64,000 nucleotides of DNA from DASQFQ01 sp963805525 (GTDB lineage Bacteria; Actinomycetota; Thermoleophilia; Solirubrobacterales; Solirubrobacteraceae), in the NCBI GenBank assembly GCA_963805525.1, contig CAWDUT010000004.1, positions 1,460,003 to 1,524,002 on the forward strand. The letters are read 5' to 3'. This document shows, in pieces, positions 25,901 to 36,218 of this stretch. The notes under the pieces were generated by a model. The model did not search any database. It was not told the DNA's origin and saw only the letters and a list, made by a program, of their open reading frames with translations. Position 1 is the first letter of the stretch, and every line of letters starts with the position of its first letter. Position numbers and translations under genes: made by a program.

Positions 25901-26660
25901 CGCCGCGCTGCTGGATCGTGTGGGTGAGCTCGTGGGCGAGCAAACGGCGGCCTGCCTCGGTGCCCGGCCGGTAGCGGCCGCCCGCGAAGAACACGTCCCG
26001 GCCATGGGCGAAGGCGCGGGCGCCGAGCTCGCTCGCCGCGTGCGCGGCCGGCGGATCGTCGTGGATCCTCACCCGGCTCAGGTCGCGGCCGAGCCGGGGC
26101 TCGAAGAACGAGCGCTCGGAGCCGGGCAGGGGCCGGCCCGCGCCCCGCTGCGCGCGGATGCTCGCGGCCACGGGCTCCGTCACCTGCTGCGGCGGCGTGG
26201 CCGCGGCGGTCTTGCGCGCCAACTTGCCCGCCTCGTCCTCCTTCTTGCGCTCGTCCGGCGCCGGCGACTTCGGCGGCTCCTTCTTCACCGCAGGCGGCTT
26301 GGGAGGCTCCTTCTTCACCTCCGGGGGCTTCGCCGCGGGTGGCGGCTTGGGCTCCTCCTTCTTCTTCTCGTGCTCGGCCACCTGGCGCGCGACCGCGTCC
26401 TCCGGCATCCGCATCACCGTGTCCGCCACGCGGTCTGCCTCGCGTTCGTGCTCGTCGTCCGGGCGGGTCACCTCCAGCTCGGGCTGGAGTTGCAGGGCGT
26501 GATCGAGCAGGTGCTGCTGCACGGCCTGGTTGCCCAGCGTCCGCTGCACCGCCTCCAGCGGAACCGGCATCGCGGCCGCGCCCTCCGGCGCCAGGCGGCT
26601 CGGCGCGAGCAGGCCGGACGAACGCGCCCCAGTGCGCTGAGGCGGGGCGATGGCGCTCAT
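22989..26660 (-). CDS. DUF4157 (eCIS-core) metallopeptidase-like protein, probable injected cargo
   Basis: 1223 residues. Residues 35-52 carry the LEAVQRTLGNQAVQQ motif and 70-84 an EREADRVAD motif, both typical of DUF4157 proteins. A Lys/Pro-rich linker spans 95-150. The DUF4157 domain (about 170-255) has HELTH, a zinc-protease HExxH, at 243-247. Residues about 405-470 contain HVDHIFELQLSG, IDNFELLAGGINSSSG, an HNH-nuclease-like arrangement (His417, Asp419, His420, Asn440, Asn449). From about 700 to 960 come tandem beta modules with recurring PGIRSG-like turns. DUF4157 proteins mark injection-system loci and are exported payloads. The nuclease suggestion is my inference. Confidence 0.82.
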   Translation of the reverse strand: MSAIAPPQRTGARSSGLLAPSRLAPEGAAAMPVPLEAVQRTLGNQAVQQHLLDHALQLQPELEVTRPDDEHEREADRVADTVMRMPEDAVARQVAEHEKKKEEPKPPPAAKPPEVKKEPPKPPAVKKEPPKSPAPDERKKEDEAGKLARKTAAATPPQQVTEPVAASIRAQRGAGRPLPGSERSFFEPRLGRDLSRVRIHDDPPAAHAASELGARAFAHGRDVFFAGGRYRPGTEAGRRLLAHELTHTIQQRGDSLGRVVQRSNGAGTAQQAPPTQTAAPGGPGGAGAAPSAGVQAPPTLTMEQPLPVPKFRMDGSRKSRYEQPFYRSKGYSAKARNQLEPQRDKWEQTLSPALVPRVQAIATPHADDYAWPSGRILLKSPTTDPPSYFIGSDQDVAKVLTRPQWNSQGGIPSGFFHVDHIFELQLSGFPDNSTEHAIDNFELLAGGINSSSGTQIDDAIRNQVEAHLTSLGQPNAPPRNDPTKNLGDAASAMSNYNIAFQRAVGNPDESGQTTTFDAAQHLWTRTKIEAGDHLQYVQAAPWAEIANAPGQIRIFRRVEGGRPTTLTDSRLPQTDVDRSFLKPFTVVERTFETGEGTENSPTLGEIAARVPSELRLKPRATGFQRFPVKRIPGTRFAGYMNREAAKGALGEFAIEGASPIEIDEIDFGPGGLEVNGRIVTDVPLLRGSEIDFQLLGDRLTLSKQWSLGEFNVPPPFKITSTSLRVFATIGLTGGADLGIQGRMTMAIERVGNGFLETQVTAAEGFGLAGGFNFDTNLFTEASIHLAYRQGELSGGGVLAIGEGKVPGIRSARVTADYGHERLDATGTAELSLPGLQRGSMEFHYSEATGIELGGRFELANNIPGIRSGSLEAHVRERPDHSGYAISASGTAQPAIPGVDSTLTIAYDDGAFTISGHAAYSRGIVSGSLDLGATNRPVDPDGNPIPNAPPGDRLTAYGRGQAAVRLTPWLQGSVGVQLRPNGELVLSGEIALPDSVDVFPAKNYTRNIVTIGLDIPIVGVAAFGQRIGIFATIQGGLDFGAGVGPGQLRQLRLGITYEPAHEERTHVTGDGLFVIPAHAGLRLFIRGGAGVGIPVVSATVGIEVGGALGLEGAAEAGVHLDWTPSRGLVLDARGEIHVEPKFRFDVSLFALVEASAFGLHYEFYNRRWVLAAIEYGSGLRLGMAFPIHYEEGRPFELDWNQVQFQIPDVNPREVLTGLIERITA

Positions 26661-26892
26661 GCCCCGGCCCCCGTACCGGAGATCGCCGCCGCGACGGCCT
26701 CTGCCACGGCGCCGACGCCGGCGCCGGGTGACGGCAGCGGCACGGCCACCGACCGCACCTCGGCGGAGCTCTCGATCTCCAGCTCGCCCAGCGCGCGGCT
26801 CAACTCGGCGGGCAGCGCGCGCTCCAGCGCGACGGCGTCCACGGCATCGGTGAGCCCGCTCACCACCACGCGCCCGATGTGGATCCGAGCGT

Positions 26893-26896
<4 letters not shown>
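26657..26896 (-). CDS. Small conserved-looking CIS protein (79 aa)
   Basis: Begins MNARIHIGRVVVSGLTDAVD, continues ALPAELSRALGELEIES and ends in an Ala/Gly-rich tail (VAEAVAAAISGTGAGA). I recognise no family. It sits exactly between the AAA+ ATPase and the DUF4157 cargo, overlapping each by four bases, so it is certainly translated with them. An adaptor between ATPase and cargo is one possible role, inferred from position only. Confidence 0.6.
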
Positions 26897-29006
<2,110 letters not shown>

Positions 29007-29010
<4 letters not shown>

Positions 29011-30230
29011 GGCACCTCCACCGCCGGGGCATCGAGTGCCTCCACGTCGTTCACCAGCACCCGCACCCTGTGCGTGCTGCCGGAACTGGGCGGCGCGGGG
29101 AACAGCACCCGAATCTCGGTGGGATCACGCTGAGTCCAGTCGGCGCTCTTGACGAGGGTGTCGTCGATGTACGCGATGCAGGACAGCGTGTCCTTGTAGA
29201 GCCGGTTGCCGCGGATCCGGACGTATGGCGTCACTCCGCCGGCGCCGGCGAAGTAGGCGACCTCCTTCACCCGCGGCACCAGCATCCACACGGCGGCCCT
29301 GGAGCGAGCGCCCACGCGCAGCACCGGCGGCGTGCCGAACCCCACCTGGCGAATCACGTTCAGGCGCTGTGGGCCCGGCTGGAGGCGAGGGTCGTCGGGC
29401 ACCAGCACGGTGAGACGGTCGTTGCGCGCGCTCGTCACCGTCGCTTCGACGTCTCCGAAGAAGACCCGCGGCGAGTCGCCGGCCAGGTCCTCCCCGCTCA
29501 CGACGAGCGTGTCGTCGATCGCGGCGTACGGTCCTGGCAGCCGCGCGCCCTGCACATCCGTGATGAGCGGGTTGCGCTCGGCCACCGTCCGGATCCTCGG
29601 CCCGGCCGGGGGCGGTTTGCCCACGAGCTGCGGGTGGCGCCGCGGCTTGCGGCTCTCGATCTGGACCACGCTGACCTCGTAGGCGGCCGACAGCCGGTAG
29701 GGCCGGCCCAGCGCGGTCCACACCTTGGACACGTCCTCGAGGCTGATCGGCTCGAGCCGAAGCTTCACCTTCTCGTACGCGTCCTTCACGCTCGGGTAGA
29801 GCACGTCGGCGCCCCCCGCGGTGGAACCGTCCACCAGCACCGCGTTGTCGTGCAGCACCCGCATCGCGCTGCCGAGCACGTAGTGGGCGGGCACCTCGTC
29901 GGGAGACGTGCCGGCGACGCCGTTGCCGGCCAGCCGGCCATACGGCGTCAGCAGATAGTGGAGGCTCAGCGACAGCGGCGGATGGCCGTATGAGCCCTGC
30001 GGCGTGGGCCTCGGGATCTCCTGGTTCTTGAGGAACGGGCTCTCGGTTATCCGGTAGAGGAAGAGGTTGAGCAGCGGCTTGTCGTCGAGCTCGTCGTCCT
30101 TCGGCGGGATCCCGATCCAGACCGGAAACGGCACCGCCGGCGCCGGCACCGAGCCGGGCACCTCAATCGCGTGCTCGAGCAGCCTCTTCAGCGACTCGCT
30201 CACGCCTCCGATGACCTCGTACGTGCTCAT
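29007..30230 (-). CDS. DUF4255 / Pvc16-family protein (sheath-tube cap)
   Basis: 407 residues. The N-terminal 200 residues match the Pvc16 N-domain: GGVSESLKRLLEHAIEV, LLNLFLYRITESPFLKNQ, LSLSLHYLLTPYGRLAG, HYVLGSAMRVLHDNAVL. The C-terminal half contains IPT-like beta segments (ALDDTLV-like IDDTLVVSGEDLAGDSPRVF and an RLTVLVPDD region), which are common extensions in actinobacterial homologues. Afp16/Pvc16 caps the distal end of tube and sheath and sets particle length. I chose the ATG at 30228-30230, which overlaps the upstream gene by four bases. Confidence 0.86.
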
Positions 30231-31240
30231 GCGGAGTACGACCTCAGGGCCGCGTAGTCGTCGAAGCCCTGGATCCGGGTCGTGGGCGCGGGGCGTTCCG
30301 GCGCGGGCGGAACAGGCTGCGACGCCGGTGCCGGCGCCGCCCGGATCTCGATCGTCCCGATGCGCACCTCCACGGATCCGGTGGGGTCGGCGATCTGCTT
30401 GCGCTCCGGCACCGGTAGGGGCGGCGCGGGCACGGCCGGCGCGGGAGCGGGCGCGACGACGAGGCGCGTCTCCGGCTCGGGCCGCGGCTCGGAGCGAACC
30501 AGGACGGCCGGTTCGGCCGGGGCGTGCGGCCACGGCGGCGGACCCTCCCGCTCGGGCGCCGCACCGGCCGGCGCCGGAGGCGCTGTCTGCGCCGGCGAGC
30601 GTGCCGGCTCGGCGCGTGTCACCTCCGCACGGACCGCCTCTCGCTCGCGCGTGCGGACCTCCGGCAGGGGGAATCGCGGCTGCGCCGGCTCGAGCGCACG
30701 TTGCTCGACGTGCGGCGGGGCCGGCGCGGGCGCCGGCGATGCGGCGGACGGCACGGCCGGCGCTCCCGCGACGGGCTCCGGCGAGCGCGCCACCTGGGCC
30801 GTGGCCGGGCGCGCCGAGATCGGCGGGGCGGCGACGGCGGGCGGCGCTGGCGTCTCGCCGGCCGGTCGTACTGATTCCCCGCTCGGCACCGGCAGCCGTG
30901 CGGGCGCGGCGGGCGGCGCGGCCGGGCCGGCCGGCGGCGCGGGCGGAACGGGCTCGGCGGCGGGCGCGCGCTCCGGCTCACGCGCGCGCGCCGCCGGCGG
31001 GATGCCCGGCGCGCGGTCTGCAGCCGGCGCCTCGAACCGACGTGCCGGCGCCGGCGGCTCTTCGAGCGCGGTCCGGCGCGGCACGGGCCACTCGATCCGC
31101 GGTGCCTCGGCGTCCGGCGCGGGCTCGGCCGGGGGTGGCTCGGAATCGCCGACCACGGGCTGGGGCGGCGGCGCATGCGGCGCCGGCGCCTCTCGCAATC
31201 CCGCGCCCCGTCGCACCAGCCGCTGTAGGAATCCGCTCAC
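30227..31240 (-). CDS. Pro/Ala-rich CIS protein of unknown function (337 aa)
   Basis: After a short basic start (SGFLQRLVRRGAGLRE), about 260 residues are low-complexity Pro/Ala/Glu/Arg. A conserved-looking tail follows: ERKQIADPTGSVEVRIGTIE, then IRAAPAP and a final TTRIQGFDDYAALRSYSA. The VRIGTIEIRA strand with its Pro flank recurs at the ends of CIS proteins I have seen in this position. No tape-measure protein is otherwise visible in the operon, so this extended chain is one candidate, although it lacks the helical character of known tape measures. Start GTG at 31238-31240; four-base overlaps on both sides. Confidence 0.65.
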   Translation of the reverse strand: MSGFLQRLVRRGAGLREAPAPHAPPPQPVVGDSEPPPAEPAPDAEAPRIEWPVPRRTALEEPPAPARRFEAPAADRAPGIPPAARAREPERAPAAEPVPPAPPAGPAAPPAAPARLPVPSGESVRPAGETPAPPAVAAPPISARPATAQVARSPEPVAGAPAVPSAASPAPAPAPPHVEQRALEPAQPRFPLPEVRTREREAVRAEVTRAEPARSPAQTAPPAPAGAAPEREGPPPWPHAPAEPAVLVRSEPRPEPETRLVVAPAPAPAVPAPPLPVPERKQIADPTGSVEVRIGTIEIRAAPAPASQPVPPAPERPAPTTRIQGFDDYAALRSYSA

Positions 31241-32064
31241 GCCGCGCGGCCCCGGAACTCGTCGTCCAGTAGCTCGAGATAGCGCCGCCGCCGCTCGGGC
31301 GCCATCGCGACGATGTCGGCCTCGCTCCAGTGGTAGTAGAGCGCGAGCAGGTGCACCTCGCGCTCGAGCGAGCGCTCGCGCTGGGCGAGCTCGGCGAGCA
31401 CGAACGCGGCGGCGTCGAACGGCACGGCTCCCGCGGCGCCGCACTCGGGGCAGGCGAAGCCCAGCGAGATGTCAGCCTGCGGGTCGAGCTCTTCCATGAG
31501 CGAGGCGAGCGCGGCGGCGGCCTCGGCGTCGAGCTCGCCGCCGTCGAGGGACTCCACGCATCCCTCCAGCAGCTCACGCGCCGCCGCGTCCACGCCGCTG
31601 CCCGCGTGGGATGCGGCGCGCTCCACGTCACCGCCGCTGGGCACCCGGAACCGGACGCGCCGCCCGCCCAGCTCACGCTCGTGCAGTGGACCCTCCCACG
31701 CGTACGGCTCCACCAGCAGGTCCCCGGCGTGCAGCGTCACCTCCAGACGCTCGCCGCACTCGGGGCTGGGACAGTCGAGCACGCACGGCAGCTCCTCGCC
31801 CGCCACCAGGCGGCGCACATGGAGCGCGATCGCCTCGCGGTCCCCGACGGCGAGCTCGCGCGCCTCGTCCAGGCCGATCGGTGCCAGCTCGCCGATGCGC
31901 TCCACGCAAGCGGCCACCAGCTGCGTGGCCCGCTCGGCCGGGAGCCCGTCACGCCGCGGCAGCTCGCCGCCCAGCTCGGGCGCCCGCACCACCGCCACGT
32001 CGTGGCGCCGGCCGTCGCGCCACAGGCCGGCCGGCAGCCGGACCTCGGTCTCGCCCCTGCTCAT
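31237..32064 (-). CDS. Zinc-ribbon baseplate-type protein of the CIS operon
   Basis: 275 residues. Two Cys pairs, CPSPEC near residue 98 and CPECG near residue 205, suggest a zinc-ribbon. The N-terminus (VRLPAGLWRDGRRHDVAVV) and the helical middle (CVERIGELAPIGLDEARELA) resemble T4-type baseplate/tail-assembly proteins. The last 45 residues (LALYYHWSEADIVAMAPERR, RRYLELLDDEF) match a short helical domain seen after tube genes in injection systems and probably act in tube or baseplate assembly. It starts three bases after the tube gene. Confidence 0.68.
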   Translation of the reverse strand: MSRGETEVRLPAGLWRDGRRHDVAVVRAPELGGELPRRDGLPAERATQLVAACVERIGELAPIGLDEARELAVGDREAIALHVRRLVAGEELPCVLDCPSPECGERLEVTLHAGDLLVEPYAWEGPLHERELGGRRVRFRVPSGGDVERAASHAGSGVDAAARELLEGCVESLDGGELDAEAAAALASLMEELDPQADISLGFACPECGAAGAVPFDAAAFVLAELAQRERSLEREVHLLALYYHWSEADIVAMAPERRRRYLELLDDEFRGRAA

Positions 32065-32067
32065 GGC

Positions 32068-32595
32068 CTAGGCGGGCGGCTCGGTGAACGACGGCTCGGT
32101 GGGCTCGGTGACGCTGTAGTCGCGCTCCCAGCCCTCGTTCTCGAGCTTGAGCGTCTGGATCGCCACGGCGTTGGCGCCCGCGTCGAGCTCGGGCAGGGCC
32201 TGGTACTCGGAGACCCAGCAGCGGAACACGTGATAGGCGATCGCGAGCTGCCCGGCCTCGTTGTAGACCTCCAGGATCATGTCCTTGCGGAAGTCCTTCA
32301 GCGACACCTCGACACCGAGCCCGGAGCCGAAGTTCCACACCTTGTTCGCCCACTTCTCGAACTCGGTGTCGTGAGTGACTCCGCGCTCCAGTGTGACTGC
32401 CTCGTACTCGGTCTTGCCCGGTGCCTTGCGGCTCGAGGAGGGGTCACCTCCCTCGCGATGCTTCACCGCCTCGGTGGTGCGTTTGAGTGCGCCCATCTTG
32501 CTCACGCCGGCCACGTAGCGACCGTCCCACTTGACCCTGAACTTGAAGTTCACATACGGATCGAAGCGGAGGGGGTTGACTGCGAACTGAACCAT
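32068..32595 (-). CDS. Inner tube protein (T4 gp19 / Hcp-like)
   Basis: 175 residues, the normal size. FDPYVNFKFRVKWDGRYVAG, VSKMGALKRTTEAVKHREGG, EAVTLERGVTHDTEFEKWAN and AYHVFRCWVSEYQALPELDA are characteristic of phage T4 gp19-like tail tube proteins. It stacks as hexamers to form the needle propelled by the sheath. An AGGAGG ribosome-binding site lies seven to twelve bases upstream of the ATG, as expected for a highly expressed structural gene. Only one tube gene is visible in the operon. Confidence 0.92.
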   Translation of the reverse strand: MVQFAVNPLRFDPYVNFKFRVKWDGRYVAGVSKMGALKRTTEAVKHREGGDPSSSRKAPGKTEYEAVTLERGVTHDTEFEKWANKVWNFGSGLGVEVSLKDFRKDMILEVYNEAGQLAIAYHVFRCWVSEYQALPELDAGANAVAIQTLKLENEGWERDYSVTEPTEPSFTEPPA

Positions 32596-32609
32596 CGCTG
32601 ACCTCCTCC

Positions 32610-34985
32610 TCAGGTTTCGAGTTGGCCAGCGAGCTGGCTGATCTTGATCATCACGAACTCCGCCGGCTTGAGGGGTGCGAACCCGACGAGGATGTTCACG
32701 ATCCCCCGATCGATGTCATTCTGTGTTGTGGTCTCAGAGTCGCATTTGACGAGGTAAGCGTCGCGAGGCGACGTGCCCTGGAAGGCGTGCTGACGGAAAA
32801 GCGAATGCATGAAGGCGCCGACGTTCAAGCGGATCTGTGCCCACAGCGGCTCGTCGTTCGGCTCGAACACCACCCACTGGGTTCCTCTGAACAAGGATTC
32901 CTCGATGAACAAGGCAAGCCGGCGCACCGGGACGTACTTCCACTCACTCGCTTGTGCATCCGACCCCACGAGGGTGCGTGCGCCCCAGACCACGTTGGTG
33001 AAGATGGGGAGCGATCGGATCGCGTTCAGACCGAGCTGATTGATGGTCCCGTTCTCCGCGTCCGTCAGCTTGTAGACCAACGCCTGCGGTCCGCGCAGGA
33101 AGGCCTCGGTGCCTGCCGGCGCCTTCCACACCCCGCGGGCAGCATCGGTGCGCGCGTACAGTCCGGCGATCATGCCCGAGGGCGGCGCGGGATACGGCCG
33201 GTACTGCCGCACCGGGTCCGGCAGCATCACCCACGGGAAGTAAGCCGCGGCGTTCTTGCTCTTCGGCGCCTTGTTCTTGATCCAATCCTGCGCCTCGGGG
33301 AGCGTGTCGACGGTGGACGGTATGTCGACGATGTAGAACGCGCGGCGCTGCTCGCAGTAGCTCATGGCGTCTGAGAGCAGCGTCAGGTCCGACTGACCCG
33401 GTATGCAGAGGATGTTGAAGAGGTCGACGTCCTCGAGCGCATAGAGGCCCTTCTTAGTCGGCTGGTCCCCGACGAAGTCGCTGACGTCGGGGAGGGTGCC
33501 GTCGTTCCCGGCGGCCCCCACCGCCTCCTGCTCCAGCAGGGTGGAGCCAGACAGGACGTAGGCCGCGACGTTCGGCACCGCGTTCGACAGTCCGATGGCC
33601 TGCGCGGTCTTGTCACCGGGGGCGGTGTTCCTGAATTCGAACGAAGCGTCGGGCTTGCCGCTCGGTACCACCCGCAGGCGGTTGCCGGCCAGCACCACCC
33701 GAGCCTGCTTGAGGTCGGCGGCGATCGGTGCGTTGGCGGGGTCCGCCGCGGCGGCCCGGATCACGCTCTCGACCTGGAGGCGCAGCGCTTCCTTGTTCGC
33801 CGGCGGGGCACCGGCTGCGGGCACGAGCGCGAGGGTCACCCAGCCGGGGGGAGCGACGGCCGCGCCGCCGTGGGACACACGGATGTCGAACTGTAACGCC
33901 GCCGCACCGGTCAGCCCGGCGAGCGTCAGTCCTTGGCTGATCAGGCCTTCGTCGATGTCGGTTCCGAGCGTTCCGCTGGCTGCGGGACGCGCGGGCGCCG
34001 AGCCCGAGGCCTCGATGCCTCCGTTCGCCACGCCGAATCCGATCACCGCGGCGAGGTTGTGGTCCGCGGCGTCGGTGATCGTGAGCGAGGAGTCCTCTCC
34101 CGTCGTCGGAGAGTTGAGCCGAAGCCGCTGCCTGCTCGCGCCGGCCGGAGCGATCTGCACGATGCTCTTGGTGAGGGTCTTCTGCGTCACGCTCTGGACC
34201 GCGTCGATGATCTTCTGGCCGAGCGTGTCGAGCTTGTTGGCCATCGCGGCGGCAATGACCGGCGCGACGTCCACGGCGACCTCATGGGGCCCGTCGCCGT
34301 CGATGGTGACGTTGAGCTTGTTGTGGTTGGCGTCCACAGGACCGAACGCCACCGACGCGTTGCTCACGTCGACGGGCGCGGTCATGCTGTATCCGGCGGC
34401 CGTCATCAGCGCCGCTGGCACGCCTGCGGGGCGGTCGATGCGCAGGAGAGCCGAGTTGTTCTTGAGCACCTCGACGGCCCAACTCGGCGAGCCGGAGTCC
34501 ATGCTCAGGTTGCGGTACGTCTCTGTCGCGCCTGGCACCAGCTGGCCGTTCTGCACCTCGTAGTCGGTGATCCTCAGGTTGAAGAGGTCGTCCGGCTTGA
34601 GGCTGTCGTAGTCCACCTCGACCAGCATGTCGTTGCCCCACACGCCCTCGCTCGAGGCGCGGGCGGCGAGCACTCTCGTGCCACCCGGTGCGCGGAGGCC
34701 GACCTGCGCGGCAGCCGCCGCCTTGGCCACGCGGATCGCCCACACGTGCGTGCCACCGTTGTTGAAGAACTGCTGCACGGCATAGGTCATCGGGCAGTCG
34801 GGGTCGAGCCCGCCGAAGGCGCGCTCGAAGTCGCCGTAGCTGAAGATCTCGATCGCCTGGTTGGTCTGGCCACGCTTCGTGTATCCGATGAAGGCGGTGA
34901 TCGAGGTGTCGACGCCCGCGATCGTGTGAACCGGACTCGGCACCTCCTCGATGTAGACGCCCGGGTAGGTGGGTGTGACCGGCAC
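32610..34985 (-). CDS. Contractile tail sheath protein
   Basis: 791 residues. The N-terminus TPTYPGVYIEEVPSPVHTIA and the ITAFIGYTKRG, FSYGDFERAFGGLDPDCPMT, YAVQQFFNNGGTHVWAIRVA segments are diagnostic of sheaths, as is the C-terminus (VPVRRLALFIEESLFRGTQW, VFEPNDEPLWAQIRLNVGAF, RDAYLVKCDSETTTQNDIDR, APLKPAEFVMIKI). It surrounds the tube and contracts on firing. It is longer than simple sheaths (about 350-500 residues), with the extra roughly 300 residues inserted between the conserved ends (about 100-450). The GTG start has a strong AAGGAGG site five bases upstream. Confidence 0.95.
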   Translation of the reverse strand: MPVTPTYPGVYIEEVPSPVHTIAGVDTSITAFIGYTKRGQTNQAIEIFSYGDFERAFGGLDPDCPMTYAVQQFFNNGGTHVWAIRVAKAAAAAQVGLRAPGGTRVLAARASSEGVWGNDMLVEVDYDSLKPDDLFNLRITDYEVQNGQLVPGATETYRNLSMDSGSPSWAVEVLKNNSALLRIDRPAGVPAALMTAAGYSMTAPVDVSNASVAFGPVDANHNKLNVTIDGDGPHEVAVDVAPVIAAAMANKLDTLGQKIIDAVQSVTQKTLTKSIVQIAPAGASRQRLRLNSPTTGEDSSLTITDAADHNLAAVIGFGVANGGIEASGSAPARPAASGTLGTDIDEGLISQGLTLAGLTGAAALQFDIRVSHGGAAVAPPGWVTLALVPAAGAPPANKEALRLQVESVIRAAAADPANAPIAADLKQARVVLAGNRLRVVPSGKPDASFEFRNTAPGDKTAQAIGLSNAVPNVAAYVLSGSTLLEQEAVGAAGNDGTLPDVSDFVGDQPTKKGLYALEDVDLFNILCIPGQSDLTLLSDAMSYCEQRRAFYIVDIPSTVDTLPEAQDWIKNKAPKSKNAAAYFPWVMLPDPVRQYRPYPAPPSGMIAGLYARTDAARGVWKAPAGTEAFLRGPQALVYKLTDAENGTINQLGLNAIRSLPIFTNVVWGARTLVGSDAQASEWKYVPVRRLALFIEESLFRGTQWVVFEPNDEPLWAQIRLNVGAFMHSLFRQHAFQGTSPRDAYLVKCDSETTTQNDIDRGIVNILVGFAPLKPAEFVMIKISQLAGQLET

Positions 34986-34995
34986 GGTTCCTCCT

Positions 34996-35382
34996 TCAGC
35001 TCAGCGTTTCGGGAGCGGTGACCCAGGTCAGCTCGGCCGCGGCAAGTCTGAGGGCGGCCAACAACACCCCGGCTGACAGCTCGCCGAGCGGGATTCGACG
35101 GGGAGCGAGGTCGTAGAGCACCGCGCGCTCTCCGTCCCCCACCACCGCGAGTGCCTTCATGCGCGGGCGAGCGGTCACGAGCTCGAGCAGGCTCGGCTCG
35201 TCAGCGACCGACGGGCCCGCGATCGCCAGATCGGCTCGAGCCTCGTCCAGTGCTGACACGAGATCCGCCGGCTGGCTCACCTTTGCGACGATCGCCGCCT
35301 CGCGCACGTCCACGAGGACGCGTTCGACGATCTCGCTCAGCATCCGGGGCATGTCGATCAACACGATGCGGATCTGCTCCAC
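34996..35382 (-). CDS. Degenerate receiver-domain protein at the head of the CIS operon
   Basis: 128 residues with a receiver-like pattern (IRIVLIDMPRMLSEIVERVL at the start, alternating strands and helices). Key residues are missing: one Asp where an acidic pair is expected, ADLAIAGPS where the phosphorylated Asp should be, and no conserved Lys. It therefore probably acts by protein contacts, not phosphorylation. No DNA-binding domain is present. It lies 10 bases upstream of the sheath gene, so the two are probably co-transcribed. Confidence 0.55.
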   Translation of the reverse strand: MEQIRIVLIDMPRMLSEIVERVLVDVREAAIVAKVSQPADLVSALDEARADLAIAGPSVADEPSLLELVTARPRMKALAVVGDGERAVLYDLAPRRIPLGELSAGVLLAALRLAAAELTWVTAPETLS

Positions 35383-35477
35383 GCAGCCTTCCTGCTAGAC
35401 CCGTCGATTCTTCCCGCGGCCGCCCGGCGTGGGAATGAGCACTTGGGAGGAACTTGGATTCAGATCGCGGACCGGAC

Positions 35478-35502
35478 CTGGCGGCGCGACGAGGGCCGCC
35501 AG
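35478..35502. other. Inverted repeat between the two regulator genes
   Basis: CTGGCGGC at 35478-35485 and GCCGCCAG at 35495-35502 form a perfect eight-pair stem with a nine-base loop. No T-run follows on either strand, so an intrinsic terminator is not certain; a regulatory hairpin or protein site is equally possible. It separates the LuxR-type gene from the receiver-like gene that heads the structural operon. Confidence 0.35.
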
Positions 35503-35516
35503 TACCGGTACCGGGT

Positions 35517-36218
35517 TCAGATCCCGGTCCCGCTGCCCAGCCGTCCGGTGAGAACGGCACGCCGCCGCGCCCAGGCCACTGCCTCGGCGCGACGCGACAC
35601 CTCGAGCTTCTCGAGGACGTGGTGCACGTGGTTCTTCACCGTGGGCAGCTGGATGCACAACCGCGCCCCGATCTGCTTGTTCGACAGCCCTTCGACGAGC
35701 AACTCGAGGATGTCGCGCTCGCGACGAGTCAGGTGAACGTCGGCCGCAGGCTCGCGAGGGGCGCGATCCGCGGCCAGCATCCTCACGCGACGCAGGAGCA
35801 TCCCGGCCGTGCGCGCCGAGCATCGGAGCTCGCCGCGGGCGACCGACTCCACGGTGGCCACGAGGGCGTCAAGCCCGGCTTCGCGCATGACGTACGCGCT
35901 CGCCCCCGCTTCCGCGTACGCGATCACTTCGTCCTCCGCTTCGGGCACGGCAAGCGCCACCACCGTCGTCTGCTCGGACAGCTCGCGGAGTATCTCTACG
36001 CTTCCTTCGGTGGCCATGTCCAGCAGGACCATCTCGAGGCGTAGCTTCCCCACCAGTGAGCGGCACTCGGCGGCGTCTCGAGCCACCGCCACCACCTCCA
36101 CCGCGTCCAAGGGCTCGAGTGCGAGTGCGATGCCTTCGCAATAGATGCGGATCGCCGAGTACAGGGCGATGCGGCGCCCGCGGACCACTTGCTCGCTATC
36201 TGCTGAGTAATCGACCAC
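35517..36218 (-). CDS. LuxR/NarL-type response regulator upstream of the CIS operon
   Basis: 233 residues. Residues about 15-135 form a receiver domain containing the phospho-acceptor candidate in EMVLLDMATEG. The usual acidic pair is replaced (RIALYSAIRIY) and the conserved Lys is Arg (AYVMREAG). Residues about 160-215 are a LuxR helix-turn-helix: LTRRERDILELLVEGLSNKQ, IGARLCIQLPTVKNHVHHVL, EKLEVSRRAEAVAWA. No partner kinase is nearby. Same strand and close spacing make it the likely transcriptional regulator of the injection-system genes. Confidence 0.8.
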   Translation of the reverse strand: MVDYSADSEQVVRGRRIALYSAIRIYCEGIALALEPLDAVEVVAVARDAAECRSLVGKLRLEMVLLDMATEGSVEILRELSEQTTVVALAVPEAEDEVIAYAEAGASAYVMREAGLDALVATVESVARGELRCSARTAGMLLRRVRMLAADRAPREPAADVHLTRRERDILELLVEGLSNKQIGARLCIQLPTVKNHVHHVLEKLEVSRRAEAVAWARRRAVLTGRLGSGTGI

